Part shown: in pieces, positions 9,656-20,135 of the stretch
How the letters are laid out: each line of letters starts with the position of its first letter
Numbering within the stretch: position 1 is the stretch's first letter
Assembly: GCA_002633005.1 (NCBI GenBank)
Contig: NMRA01000393.1
Span: 56,706 to 120,705, forward strand
DNA from: Phoronis australis
Taxonomy: Eukaryota; Phoronida; Phoronidae
Direction: 5' to 3'
DNA length: 64,000 nucleotides
Made by a program: the position numbers and the translations under genes
The notes under the pieces: model-generated
What the model was told of the DNA's origin: nothing
Database searches by the model: none
Seen by the model: only the letters and a program-made list of their open reading frames with translations

Positions 9656-12600
9656 CTGTAAAAACAAAGGACACGTGTTGTGGTGCATGCAAACTTGATG
9701 AATACAAGACAACTCTCACACAATAACAAACTCTCAGTTCTGACAAATCCCAAAAATCACATCCATTTTGGCTACGAACCAATTTGAGACTAATGTATAA
9801 GTGGTCTAAACCAATAACTTGGTTCTTGAAAGGGAAGGCAGATTTGGAGCTGCTTTTAAGTGCAACTTGAGAGGGAAGGCAGGTTTGTGCTGCTTTTAAG
9901 TCAAACTTGAGAGGGAAGGATTATTTGTGTTGCTTTTAAGAGCAATTTGCATACCAATTCCTTATCTCTGCGATTGCTTGTTCAATTTAGTTAGAAGCAC
10001 AACACATAGCGACAATGTGGATATGAAGTAGGTTTTAAGTGGCAAATGTCTTTTAAGAACGAGTTTTGTGTCAGAAATGATCTGCCATAAATCACTCAAT
10101 CGTATCCAGTAAGTATCGTGACATGGTGTTGGGGAATAACAATGCCTGATGCAGGTTATGTGAGCCCTCAAGGTACGTCATTAGTTCAAAGGTCACCTAT
10201 CTACAGAACTTTTTGTTTTCACATTCACAAGTTGACAATGAAGACAACTGCACTTTGTTTAGCACCGATGATGTTCAAATATCATTGTCGTTTAGTTCCT
10301 GCTATACATTAGCATAGTTAGGAGCAAGCCATGCAAATACATCTTTAAAGAACACAAAAGATGATGCTATAACATTATACCAAAAACATGGAAGAAGCCC
10401 TCTTTAGTTTTTTTCTTTACTGCCACTCCTGGTTCTTAAAAAACTGACACATTCATTATAAGCAAATCATTTCACAATGAAATTTCTTTAAATGATGCAA
10501 AAAGAAAAATTTTCTCAAACCAAACTTTCTAAGTGGTCCGAAGAACATCATCACATTCAAGACAAATTCCTGAAAGCAACTATTACTCTGGTTTCCCACT
10601 GCTAAGAAATGCTGCCATCAAAGAATGAAAGATTAATGCAGAGAACATCCTTACTCTGACTGGAGCTAATGATAGCTATTGGCATGACCACCAGAGGGCA
10701 TACCAATACGTGACTGCCAGGTATGGACCAGTTGGCCTTTAGTAGCACCTATTCATCCACACTTATCTTCAGTCGCAATTCAAGCACTAATGAGACAATG
10801 AACCAGAAGATACGGATGTATTTAAACATGGAAGCTACAGACCCTCATGACCGATACTGTTAATCCAATTACTGTCACTTACTGCTTGACTTGCTTCTTC
10901 TGTTGCCAATAGGTGTCTCCCTCTCCTGGACTCTTCATGCTCCCACGGCAATGTTATCACTTCAACAACTACAGAGTTGTTATAAATACCACAGAAGTGC
11001 TTGGTAACCTGAGAAAAACAGGGAAAAGATAGGGTTAGGGGAGAAAGCTTACAGAATATTGCTGCTCTAAATGTCTCAGTCATATACATGGCTGTTTTAC
11101 TGGTTACAACAGCTGGTACATTGTCGGCAGTAATATATGTCAAAGGAGAATGCCACCGAAAAAAAAGTATTTTGTATCAAATTGAATTTAAATCAAGTAG
11201 TTCCACTCGATAACTGCAAGTTTAGTTCTTTTAACCGCCACCAGAGAGCAGTTGGTGGTGCTGAAATTAACCAATGACATCATAGGATTTAACACAGTCT
11301 GTTCAGTGGTTCACTGTTGAATGTTGTTTAACATGGTTTCTCATTGGTTAATTTAATGTAATGAAACTGACGTCGTAACATTCAGTCATTCCCATTGATT
11401 GAAATCTCGGAAACCCCTTTCAGTTTACAGTTTTGTAGTATGGCGACCACCTTTGACTTGAATAAATGCAGCAATTTATTAAAACGGATCGAAGTAAACA
11501 AAATCAAAGGAATCCCGATCCAGTGGCTTAAACCCAAACAAGTTAGTGTATAGAGGCATATGCACGTGGTAGTGTTGTGATCGGTATATTTCTGATCAAG
11601 GCATGCATATTGATGCCCACACACAGAATTCTGTTTGTCGATCATCAAGTTTCCACAGGGCCACTTTTCAGTAGGCCTATAGGTGGTGCTGCGTCAGAGA
11701 GTAGTGTCACAGTGGCCATTTTAAGTACCAAGTACGGTATCAATTCTCACAGCGGCCATTTTATGAGCAGAGTACGGTATCAATTGTCACAGCGGCCATT
11801 TTATGAGCAGAGTACGGTATCAATTGTCACAGCGACCATTTCATGAGCAGAGTACGGTATCAATTGTCACAGCGACCATTTTATGAGCAGAGTATGGTAT
11901 CAATTGTCACTGCAACCATTTTATGACCAGAGTACGGTATTAATTGTCACTGCGACCATTTTATGTGCAGAGTACGGTATCAATTGTCACTGCGACCATT
12001 TTATGAGCAGAGTACAGTATCAATTGCCACTGCGACCATTTTATGAGCAGAGTACGATATCAATCAATAATGAATTAATGTTATTTTTTTCCAAGCCCAG
12101 AAACCACTCCTTCCTGAGTGATGAACACGTTGAGATTCAATTTATAGCGGTAAGTGGCCTAAAATGAAAGTTAAGTTTCTTTGACAAAATGTTAGTGAAT
12201 AGACAGAGTTGAGGAAATGATGGTTCAAGTTTTATTGGATTATTGTAAATGTATGCAAGCAGGTAGCAATTCATTGACACTAGGAGGCGATCCTAGAAGA
12301 TAGCAATTGATTGACAACAGGTATACGAGTTCCGTGTTTAACAATCTCAACAATCAAAGGTGAGTTACCTGTTTAACAGTCTCAACAATCAAAGGTGAGT
12401 TACCTGTTTAACAGTCTCAACAATCAAAGGTGTGTTACCTGTTTAACAGCCGCAACAATCAAAGTGCGTGCCTCACCAGCTTGTGCTGACTTCTCACCAT
12501 ACTTAGAGACAATCTTCTTATAACTTTTGATTTTGAAAACGAACACATCAGGACTGCTGTCAGAGACTTTGTTCCTTTGTTGTTTCAACTGAAATATACA

Positions 12601-15600
12601 ACATTTTGAGAAACTCAATCAGGTTATGTAAACATCACCTGGTGGTGAGGTGAGGACAGGTTACCATCAATCTGAACTCAGAGGTCAATTATCTCTGAAA
12701 CAAGACAGGAAAAGACAGATTCCATAGCTACCATCAGGCATTATTACCAGACTTTAGGTGTTGCTTTAGTTGCTTTTAAACATGTCTCATATTAGTTTGA
12801 AAATGCAAATGCTTGGTCCTGTCTAGTGTGTGCAGTCTCGCTTCAAGTTAATGGCACGTTAATAACATGTTCATATTGTAACAAATTTGACTACTTACAA
12901 TCTTCGTCAAATGACAACATGTTCAAATTGTAACAAATTTGACTACTTGCAATCTTCACCAAATGACAATATGTTCATACTGTAACAAATCTGACTGCTT
13001 ACAATCTTCGTCAAAGAATGCCACCATGATCTTTCTTAAAAACTGGTCGTCATTCAAATGCTCATAATGGTTATCATTGAGATACTGATTGTCATTGAGA
13101 TATTGGTTATCATTCAGCTAGTGGTTATCACTCTGGTACTAGTTAATATTATACAGATATTGGTTAACATTCAAAGATTGGTTATCATTCAGATATGGGA
13201 TAATATAATTCAGATGTTGGTTATCATGCAGATATTGGTTATCGTCAAGATATTGGATAATATCATTCACATATTGGTTATCATGCAGATATTAGTTATC
13301 ATACAGATATTGGTTATCATTCAGATATTGAATAACATCATTCACATATTGGTTATCATGCAGATATTAGTTATCATTCAGATATTGGTTATCGTGCAGA
13401 TATTGATTATCGTACAGATATTGGTTATCATGCAGATATTGGTTATCATTCAAATATTGGGTAATATCATTCACATATTGGTTATCATGCAAATATTTGT
13501 TATCATTCAGATATTGGTTATCGTACAGATATTGATTATCATGCAGATATTGGTTATCATACTGATATTGGTTATCTAACAGATATTGGTTATCATGCAG
13601 ATATTGGTTACTATCAGATATTTACACTGTAGGGCAATGCATGCAGTTGATGCAGCTCTTTGAGAAACTGGTCATCCCCAGCTTGTTCATACTTTAGGCT
13701 CTTTACATCAACCTTATCTATACTGTCCATGTGCTCCACCTATGAACAAAAGAACATCACTACAGTTATGACAGAAACACATGACCATATTTCAAATTTT
13801 ACAACAAGAGGAATGCAGAATGTTTTCATGGGTAAACTTGGTGCAAGGCAAACCACAGTAAATTGGGTTCATGAAATAAAATTGGACTATTTAATAAAGA
13901 TGGACCAAATGGTTAACTATTCGGCACGTTCTGTGCAAGCAGCATCAACAAGACAATTGCACATGCAATTTGATGAGACAGCATTGAAACTGATGAAACA
14001 GTATTGAACTTGATGAGACAATATTGAACTTGAAAAGTGAGATACTCTACTTACTGCCTCCTCTTCACTGTTCATCACTAAGGAGTTGGGAAATGTGTAC
14101 TGGACAACTTTAGCAACAGTCTCCATGGAAAAAGGAGTATCCTGAAATATATGAAGAATAGCAAGAATTATGAGAGCACTTAATGGTAAACAGGACTGGT
14201 GTTGATCTTTCATGGGATTACATACACACTCTCTGAGCATTATAAATATGTGTATGTTCTTTACAGGCATGTGGCTGATAGTCAAACTCAAGACAGTTAC
14301 AAGTCTCACAATAGATGTATGTTTTACAGTGAAACAGTTCACTATTGACTGCAGAACTGAAGACGTAGTGCTTCACAATATTGACTGCAGAACTGAAGAC
14401 ATAGTGCTTCACACTATTGACTGCAGAACTGAAGACATAGTGCTTCACAATATTGACTGCAGAACTGAAGACATAGTGCTTCACACTATTGACTGCAGAA
14501 CTGAAGACATAGTGCTTCACAATATTGACTGCAGAACTGAAGACATAGTGCTTCACACTATTGACTGCAGAACTGAAGACGTAGTGCTTCACACTATTGA
14601 CTGCAGAACTGAAGACAAAATAAGATTCGAGGTTTCACAATACCTGCTGTCCTAAATCAACGGCATATTTTCTTGCATATTCTAATGGTATGGCTTTCTC
14701 ATCAACCCCTTCAATCGATAACAACAGATTAGCCTTTGGGCGATGAAAAATGTTGCCACTCTGTAACCCATTCCAAGAGAAGTCCTGCAACAAATTAAAC
14801 AGTAAATAGTTAAAACAACAGACTTTCACTTGAATTTTACCTGAGAAAATCATGCAATTTTATATTTTCAATTTCAGGTGAGCTTAGACGAATTTAATTC
14901 ACATAAATCAGAACGAGGACAATTGCAGACACTAAGAAAAATGCACCATGATCGCAAATCAGCCGCCATGTTGTACAACTTAAAATATGGACAACTGGAA
15001 GTGAAAACTTCCTCCAAATTAGTGCTTCTGTACAGGGCAAGTCATAGGTGCTTCTGTACAATGTAATGCTATTTTAAATAATGTACATTTTGTGAAAATA
15101 ACCAACCTCAAAAGTGGTACAAAATTATTTTCCCAAAGTGGTGTGGGCTATGAAACACTGTATGACAACAAATATTGAACTAGGGCAAAACGGAGACAGT
15201 TCAAGACCAAAGCACAGCTGCTGATGGCATAGTTCTACTTACATCTGAGTGTTTCAAGCCCAACATTGTCAAGATCAAGTCAGGGACAGCGTAGAGAGAC
15301 AATGGCTGACTGGTGGCTTGTAACTTTACATATTCTGGGAAGTGAGTCATATACAGCTGGACACAGAATCCTGAAAATAAATGGTTTCAAAAATTCAATT
15401 GAACATGCCAAAGAAAATAAATTACATAGATGCGCTGAGATGGTCAATTTTCAAGTTCCAGTATGCAATCTGCAACCTTGAGTGACACCCATTTTATATC
15501 TTGAGAAATAAAACAAAACAAAACCAATCTCATGTACCAATTGTAGTTGAAGGGTCACGTGTTCACAAGGTAGGTGCAGCCACCTATTGTTAGTACAAGG

Positions 15601-18278
15601 CACTGCAGCTTCACCCTTTGTGAGAAGGAAAAATGGGGTATCCAGGATTTTGAGTTGGGGGGGGCAGAGCAGAGTGTTAGCCAGGATTTTGCCAGTAAGA
15701 CATTCGCACCCCCAAACTGATAAATAGAATACAGAATTTCAGGGGGGCCATGGCCCCCTTGACCCCCCTCCCTTAAATCCACCACTGGGTATCATTAGAC
15801 ATCTGATTATGAATAGCTGATGGACATTCTTATTCATTCAAGTTGGATGTACCATACTTGATGCACAAATTACTAATCAGAACTACTGACTGACTCCCAT
15901 GAAAAATTGCACAATAGAAAAAAGTGTATTTGTACCATAGGGAAATGCCATTGGACTAAACTGAGCAGTGTATGAACATCTAGTGTCATGAGACAGATAG
16001 GATGTAGACAGTATCACATTTAGAGATACTCTTTCCTCAACATTCACGTATTTACAACACACGGTGACTGTGAGTTTCGTCAGTCGAAAGATATCCCTAA
16101 AATATAAACACTTCGTAAATTTCAATCCTGTTTGTGTTTGCCTCACTTCAAAATCTTTAAGAAAGTGGACAGTGTTTCCACAGACACCTCAATACTCTCA
16201 TCAAGATGCTGTAAGAGGTTTAGGAGATACAGCTGCGGACGCCAGACGACGGACGCCCAGACAGAGACGACAGCAATACACGACCACAAATATGTGGGCG
16301 CATAAAATTGTGATTTCCCCCAAAAAGTATAATACTTTCAAAGTGGCAGCACTCTAGATGATTTCGAGCCAAATTCCACTGTTAAGTGATTCAAGTTTGC
16401 TCCCTTGGCACTGAATACATGACTTAATATGGAAAATCAGTCAGCCACAAAATGTCACATGACACTAACGTTTGCTTTCCTAGCGCTGAATGCCTGCCAT
16501 ATATATGGTTGTCACTTCAGCTTCGGATGTGAGCAAAGGTAAGAATTTGGCTTTTAAAACTACCACCAAGAAAAGAACAGTTGTTTTGAAGAATTGTTTC
16601 ATAGTAGCATAGTATGACTGAGGTTGACTTTAGACAGTAAGTTTCCATTTCAAAAACCTGATCATTTTGAATGCACTGGAATCCTATTAAAGTTGTATAT
16701 TTGGACGAATAAAAAATTTTAAACATGAAACTGCGTTCAACATAATGAATACAAAATTCATTTGTCTCCTGAACTTGACCGAATAATCGTGGATAGCGGA
16801 GATCCAAATAAGTCCCAAATAGAGTGGAAAACAAGTCTGATATACATAAATATAAAGATACCACTGTTTGAAACTCGGCCAGAACCAGGCACTTTTTCTC
16901 TGTGAAGGCATCCAACATGGACACCAAAAAACGTGGTGCATGCAGACTACTACTAACGGAGGCTAGCTCAAGTTGTACAGAGGGACCATGTAGCCTCCTG
17001 GGTTTGAACATGGGGCGGATGAAGAGGAGACTGACATGATGTGGAATTCCAGGAGTGGATGATTCCACAGAATTTATTGGGCTTCCTTAACAGACAATAA
17101 TACAGCTGCAGAATTCATTTCCACTTACATTTACCAAAAAGACAGTAGTAAGTCTTCACCATAGGGAGACAAAAAATTGTAGTCAACTATATTGGCCAAC
17201 AAATATAATGGACACTCGATCACTCAATACTTTTTCAAGTAACTGAAGGAACAAATAGTTACTGTGAAATTATCCGAGTGGTTGCCTTGACAAGGCTAGA
17301 ACATGATGTGGGACAACCTGATTTTTCACAATAATCCATTGACCAACTTGCCAGCCTGGCTGTGATACCAGTGCCATTGTTCTGTATAGCATTAAGATTG
17401 CTTAAGTGTAATGGTTGAAGAGGCTGCCTACGGTGCGTGTTGCCTTTTCAACTTTCGTTCAGTGTTATTTGCTTGGTACTCGTTGCCTGTGCAGTAGTGA
17501 AATTCTGGGCAGTGATGCAATACATTGCTTGGGATGCAGGTGTAAGCTATACAGGTCCCCTGTCTCTTGGCATGGCTGGCAGTAGCCATCCAGTTAGCTG
17601 TATGAAGACTGTCGTCAAACTACAGCTAGGTACCACTGTGTGTTAATCTTCCATACACCCCCGTATTGCACACAGCCACGGTAAAGATCTGCTCGTCACA
17701 GTATACAGCTTTGTATCAAGGCAGATGGGTCAGTATACAGCTTTGTAACAAGGCAGATGGGTCAGTATACAGCTTTGTACCAAGGCAGATGGGTCAGTAT
17801 ACAGCTTTGTACCAAGGCAGATGGGTGGCCTCTCCTCTGTTCTGTATGTTTCCGTTTGACCTCGAATCTCGATCAGACTGTGTTTAATCTTCAATTTCGT
17901 TGCCAGAATCAATGGCGCTTATTTCGACCTTTTAGAACATACCTCTAGTATATCATAATATAAAGATGTTAGTATTGTGTAACCTATGCCATTGACAAAG
18001 CTATACAGAGAGGGCTCGACAGTAACCATTTCGATGTAGGCCTACAGCCACAGGATTGATTCGGTGCCACCGGCTATTGCCGAGTATATGGCACGACCCA
18101 TCACGGTGTTCGTACACACATTTCATTAGGTCAAAGCAGAATTGAACAGTATATATCTTCTTCTTCTTGGTTTAAGTGACCACACTCTCTCCAGAGTATT
18201 ATAACCTTAACAGCAGCTTTGAAGCTTACCAGTAGAGACAAGCTGAAGAAAAACCAGCGACCGTATACACACGAACAT
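9461..18278 (-). CDS. ATP6AP2: ATP6AP2, V-ATPase accessory subunit 2 / (pro)renin receptor, complete gene
   Basis: Eight exons on the - strand (18278-18230, 15370-15243, 14784-14644, 14141-14055, 13739-13626, 12588-12439, 11008-10883, 9655-9461) join with consistent phases into 329 residues. In the known family the protein supports V-ATPase assembly in the ER and endolysosomes and acts in Wnt signalling; renin binding is a vertebrate role. Visible features: signal peptide (residues 1-16), family signature GNIFHRPKAN (~69), dibasic furin-type site RRGR (251-254), one membrane span (~285-308), and the hallmark tail YCMWNMDNGKDSI ending RLKKE, with basic residues at -3 and -5 like the ER-retrieval pattern of animal orthologues. 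It is about 20 residues shorter than human (350). The deficit lies between exons 4 and 5, where human has roughly 26 more residues (the VYMVGK...LRQL region). Confidence 0.93.
9832..9950. repeat. ~40-bp tandem repeat, 3 copies (ATP6AP2 intron 7)
   Basis: The unit begins GGGAAGGCAG and contains GCTGCTTTTAAGT; three copies show moderate divergence. Confidence 0.8.
10883..11008 (-). CDS. ATP6AP2: ATP6AP2 exon 7
   Basis: Acceptor CTCAG, donor GTAAGT, 42 codons. IYNNSVVVEVITLP matches human LYGGNAVVELVTVK and is followed by the RRGR processing-type site where human has RKTR. Confidence 0.92.
11136..11710. mobile_element. Dispersed element copy A, T2/Kolobok-like left end (ATP6AP2 intron 6)
   Basis: Bases from 11136 (AAAGGAGAATGCCACC) to about 11320 resemble the left end of the element at 49721. 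The TTAA has decayed to TCAA. Bases 11320-11710 match 48640-49015 in reverse orientation (CCACTTTTCAGTAGG against CCACTGTTCAGAGTAGG, among others). No intact transposase was found. The small ATG frame at 11439 is probably chance. Confidence 0.55.
11705..12064. repeat. 40-bp minisatellite, ~9 copies (ATP6AP2 intron 6)
   Basis: The unit is GAGCAGAGTACGGTATCAAT followed by TGTCACAGCGACCATTTTAT, with few substitutions. Two + strand open frames (11577-11846, 11883-12167) are products of the array. Confidence 0.92.
12325..12464. repeat. 35-bp tandem repeat duplicating the exon 6 splice donor
   Basis: Four copies (12325-12359 diverged, 12360-12394, 12395-12429, 12430-12464). The copy at 12430-12464 holds the last coding bases of exon 6 and the used donor. 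Two downstream copies carry an identical TTAAACAG|GTAACT donor sequence on the - strand. Confidence 0.88.
12439..12588 (-). CDS. ATP6AP2: ATP6AP2 exon 6
   Basis: Acceptor TTTCAG, donor CAG|GTAACA, 50 codons. SPDVFVFKIKSYKKIVSKYG aligns with human [20 protein letters not shown]. The last 26 coding bases and the donor form one unit of a 35-bp tandem repeat that continues into the intron. Confidence 0.9.
12868..13015. repeat. ~52-bp tandem repeat, 3 copies (ATP6AP2 intron 5)
   Basis: The unit contains TGTAACAAATTTGACTACTT and CAATCTTCGTCAAATGACAA, with the third copy more diverged. Confidence 0.8.
13045..13622. repeat. 18-bp repeat array, ~30 units (ATP6AP2 intron 5)
   Basis: The unit is ATATTGGTTATCATTCAG and variants, often grouped as longer dimers and trimers. 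It makes a 173-codon + strand frame of ILVIIQ repeats, which is not judged to be a gene. The array ends directly against the donor of exon 5. Confidence 0.9.
13626..13739 (-). CDS. ATP6AP2: ATP6AP2 exon 5
   Basis: 38 codons between a TAG acceptor and a GTAAAT donor. FLKELHQLHALPYS corresponds to human FLSELQVLHDISSL. The donor is weak but phase 0 fits exon 6. The 5' part of the human counterpart has no match here. Confidence 0.8.
14055..14141 (-). CDS. ATP6AP2: ATP6AP2 exon 4
   Basis: Acceptor TTTCAG, donor GTAAGT, 29 codons (DTPFSMETVAKVVQYTF...). It aligns with human exon 4 (VPFSLDSVANSI). That exon is skipped in an inherited human X-linked disorder, so its phase-0 ends at both sides are conserved. 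Confidence 0.88.
14344..14619. repeat. 36-bp minisatellite with 72-bp alternation (ATP6AP2 intron 3)
   Basis: The unit is ATTGACTGCAGAACTGAAGA followed by CATAGTGCTTCACAAT, in about 7.7 copies. Most neighbours alternate CACAAT and CACACT endings, a 72-bp higher-order period. Both strands are open (DCRTEDIVLHTI on +, KHYVFSSAVNIV on -). Confidence 0.93.
14644..14784 (-). CDS. ATP6AP2: ATP6AP2 exon 3
   Basis: Acceptor TTGCAG, donor GTATTG, 47 codons. It carries the strongest lumenal family signature: DFSWNGLQSGNIFHRPKAN, matching human LSWPGLAVGNLFHRPRA. Confidence 0.92.
15243..15370 (-). CDS. ATP6AP2: ATP6AP2 exon 2
   Basis: Acceptor TTTTCAG, donor GTAAGT, 128 bases. It encodes the lumenal start (FCVQLYMTHFPEYV...), which aligns with the FSILKSPGSVVF region of human, including the PD dipeptide before the variable LxxGL segment. 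Confidence 0.85.
15540..15790 (-). repeat. Probable dispersed repeat fragment (ATP6AP2 intron 1)
   Basis: On the - strand this reads TGGTGGATTTAAGGGAGGGG, GGGGCCATGGCCCCCCTGAA and a C-run ending in GGATACCCC. The G/C-run composition stands out from its surroundings and looks like part of an interspersed repeat. No second copy was found in this window. Confidence 0.3.
15791..18229 (-). other. Rest of ATP6AP2 intron 1
   Basis: No exon could be supported. A 183-codon - strand frame at 16517-17068 lacks recognisable domains or flanking splice logic in phase with ATP6AP2. Confidence 0.4.
17698..17826. repeat. 32-bp tandem repeat, 4 copies (ATP6AP2 intron 1)
   Basis: The unit is CAGTATACAGCTTTGTACCA followed by AGGCAGATGGGT, and the copies are nearly identical. 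Confidence 0.9.
18230..18278 (-). CDS. ATP6AP2: ATP6AP2 exon 1 (signal peptide)
   Basis: The ATG at 18278 opens MFVCIRSLVFLQLVST and the exon ends one base into the next codon at a GTAAGC donor. The hydrophobic leader and the exact phase match to exon 2 (giving T-G-F) decide this start. Human exon 1 also encodes just the leader. Confidence 0.8.
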
Positions 18279-19160
18279 CCTTGCCGTAAATCCAAAAGTG
18301 CCACTGATAAGGTAAGTACGTAGCCTAGAAAGTTAGTACAAGATCTGCCGCTAGGTAGCAGCAGCAGTGAAACAAAATGACCAATCAAAGTAGAGTACTG
18401 TCAGTAAGTATCTCGCATAGACCAATTAGATGATTCGACATAAAATTGGCCAACCAAAATTCAATAAATTTAAACAAATGAAAGGACTTGATTCAAAGAC
18501 TATATCGTACTCTTTGGTCTAGCGAGAAGTTGCGGTGAGAAGTCACATGATCCAAAGAAACATCCTGTTTGGTAATGAGAAAACAGTGGGAATTGTTGTA
18601 CTTTATGTCAATTAGTACGTGTTCCAGGAACAGTAATATCATATCGAACGCATTTATTAAAGACACGTTACATGTAACAAATTGACTTCTGGATAATTCT
18701 AAAAAAGTTCTATAGTTGGGATTCTCTGGGTGCCTTTTGAAGCTGCCCTGCTTATTCTCCCTAGGCAGCAACATAAATGACAAAAAGTTAACGTAAGTAT
18801 GCGACGAAAATGTGCCATTTTGTTGAAATGGCAAGTTAACGCTTTTACAAACACGTAGTACAGGAACGTCTTAAATCAAAGAGAGGCAAGTATGCTCGTA
18901 ATCCAAATAACGCACACTGGAGTGTGGAAGTGAGTACAATTTAGGCTACTTGATATGACAGAGAAATCGGCAAATTGAACGCGAGTGAATGCCGAGGCGG
19001 CGTGGTTGTTCCGTCCGGAGTCAGACTAGCAAGGGCACATGTGTCATGCCATGGCTTGGACCGGGTAAACTACTGGTTTGTGACTCTGTGTGATTCCGCG
19101 TTTGCAATTAACCAACACATTGGCGGCGGACCATATGGGGCGGGGGTATAACCCCCCAAT

Positions 19161-19161
19161 N
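19161..19161. other. Ambiguous base in a C/G homopolymer tract
   Basis: A single N interrupts a run of C (19153-19172), so the local length is uncertain. Confidence 0.95.
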
Positions 19162-19519
19162 CCCCCCCCCCCCAACCCCCCACACTGACGTAAACCGAGC
19201 TACACACGTTAGACCACGTCCGAGACTGGACGATACTAGCCTTTGCCGGTGCCGGAATGTAAAGGCTACGGTAGCAGAAGTAGGCCTAACATATGTTACT
19301 ATACCCACGTTTTTTTGGGCCCTGAGTCACAGCATTCATGGAGGCACCAATACCATTATGTATACATGTTCTACGGCCACTTTTGGGGCCCCGCGATTAC
19401 TACATTTTAGAGGCACAAATACCATGACGTCACGTATTTCTACTGCTATGGAAGCAATGACCGCCAGGTGATGCGAAGGGATTTTGAAAATTTGTGTTCG
19501 TGGTGCCACGCCGTTTTCA

Positions 19520-19642
19520 GTAGGCTAGGTTGAAAGTTGTGGGACACTAATAGACGGTGAGTAGGCTAGGTTGAAAGTTGTGGGACACTAATAGACGGTG
19601 AGTAGGCTAGGTTGAAAGTTGTGGGACACTAATAGACGGTGA
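19520..19642. repeat. 41-bp tandem repeat, 3 copies
   Basis: Three almost identical copies of GTAGGCTAGGTTGAAAGTTG followed by TGGGACACTAATAGACGGTGA. Confidence 0.92.
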
Positions 19643-19804
19643 GAAAAATGTAGGTGTCAGTGCACACAACAACCACGGCCGATAAAAGTACAGAGGCCGA
19701 CCAAGGCGCCAGTGGCAGGTTTCATGAAACAAAGAGTTCCAACTAGGGACTCGACCAAGTTCCCTAAATCTATCGCTTATTTGTGGAGTTGTAAAATACA
19801 TATT

Positions 19805-20135
19805 TTCCTTTCTTATACTGTTTTAGTTTCATTTCTAAATCAGTGTTTGACTTTGATACAAATCGAGAGGGAACTCTACCCTGTATTTTCAATATTATCG
19901 AAAATAAATAGGAATCTTTTGATGCAGCGCCCCTATTGTAAGGAGTAAGTCTCTGTTTATTTTCACCTAACTCAAGGCTCCAGTTTCTATATTACAAAAT
20001 ATGATTAGTCCTAGAAGACAGCTCATAATAAAGATGAAGGTTAAGAAAGTGTTACATCTGTGAATAAAGAAAGACACAAATACGCAAAATATTTAGGAAA
20101 CTTGGTTGAGTCCCTATTTGGGACCATTTTATGCA
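19805..20135 (+). repeat. Dispersed repeat family, copy 1
   Basis: Shares ordered blocks with 24140-24320 and 32330-32640: TTTCAATATTATCGAAAA, GCAACGCCCCTA-like, AAGGAGTAAGTC, CTCATAATAAAGAT, and TGAGTCCCTATTTGGGAC. No coding frame was found. Confidence 0.6.

Noticed and set aside
13058-13579. 173-codon + strand open frame of ILVIIQ repeats
   Set aside because: It is entirely an 18-bp tandem array inside an ATP6AP2 intron on the other strand; the repeat length keeps the frame open.
14212-14655. Open frames with DCRTEDIVLHTI (+) and FSSAVNIVKHYV (-) repeats
   Set aside because: Products of the 36-bp intronic array.
16517-17068. 183-codon - strand frame in ATP6AP2 intron 1
   Set aside because: No known domain, and exon 1 joins exon 2 exactly in phase without it. 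It could be a chance frame or an old repeat.
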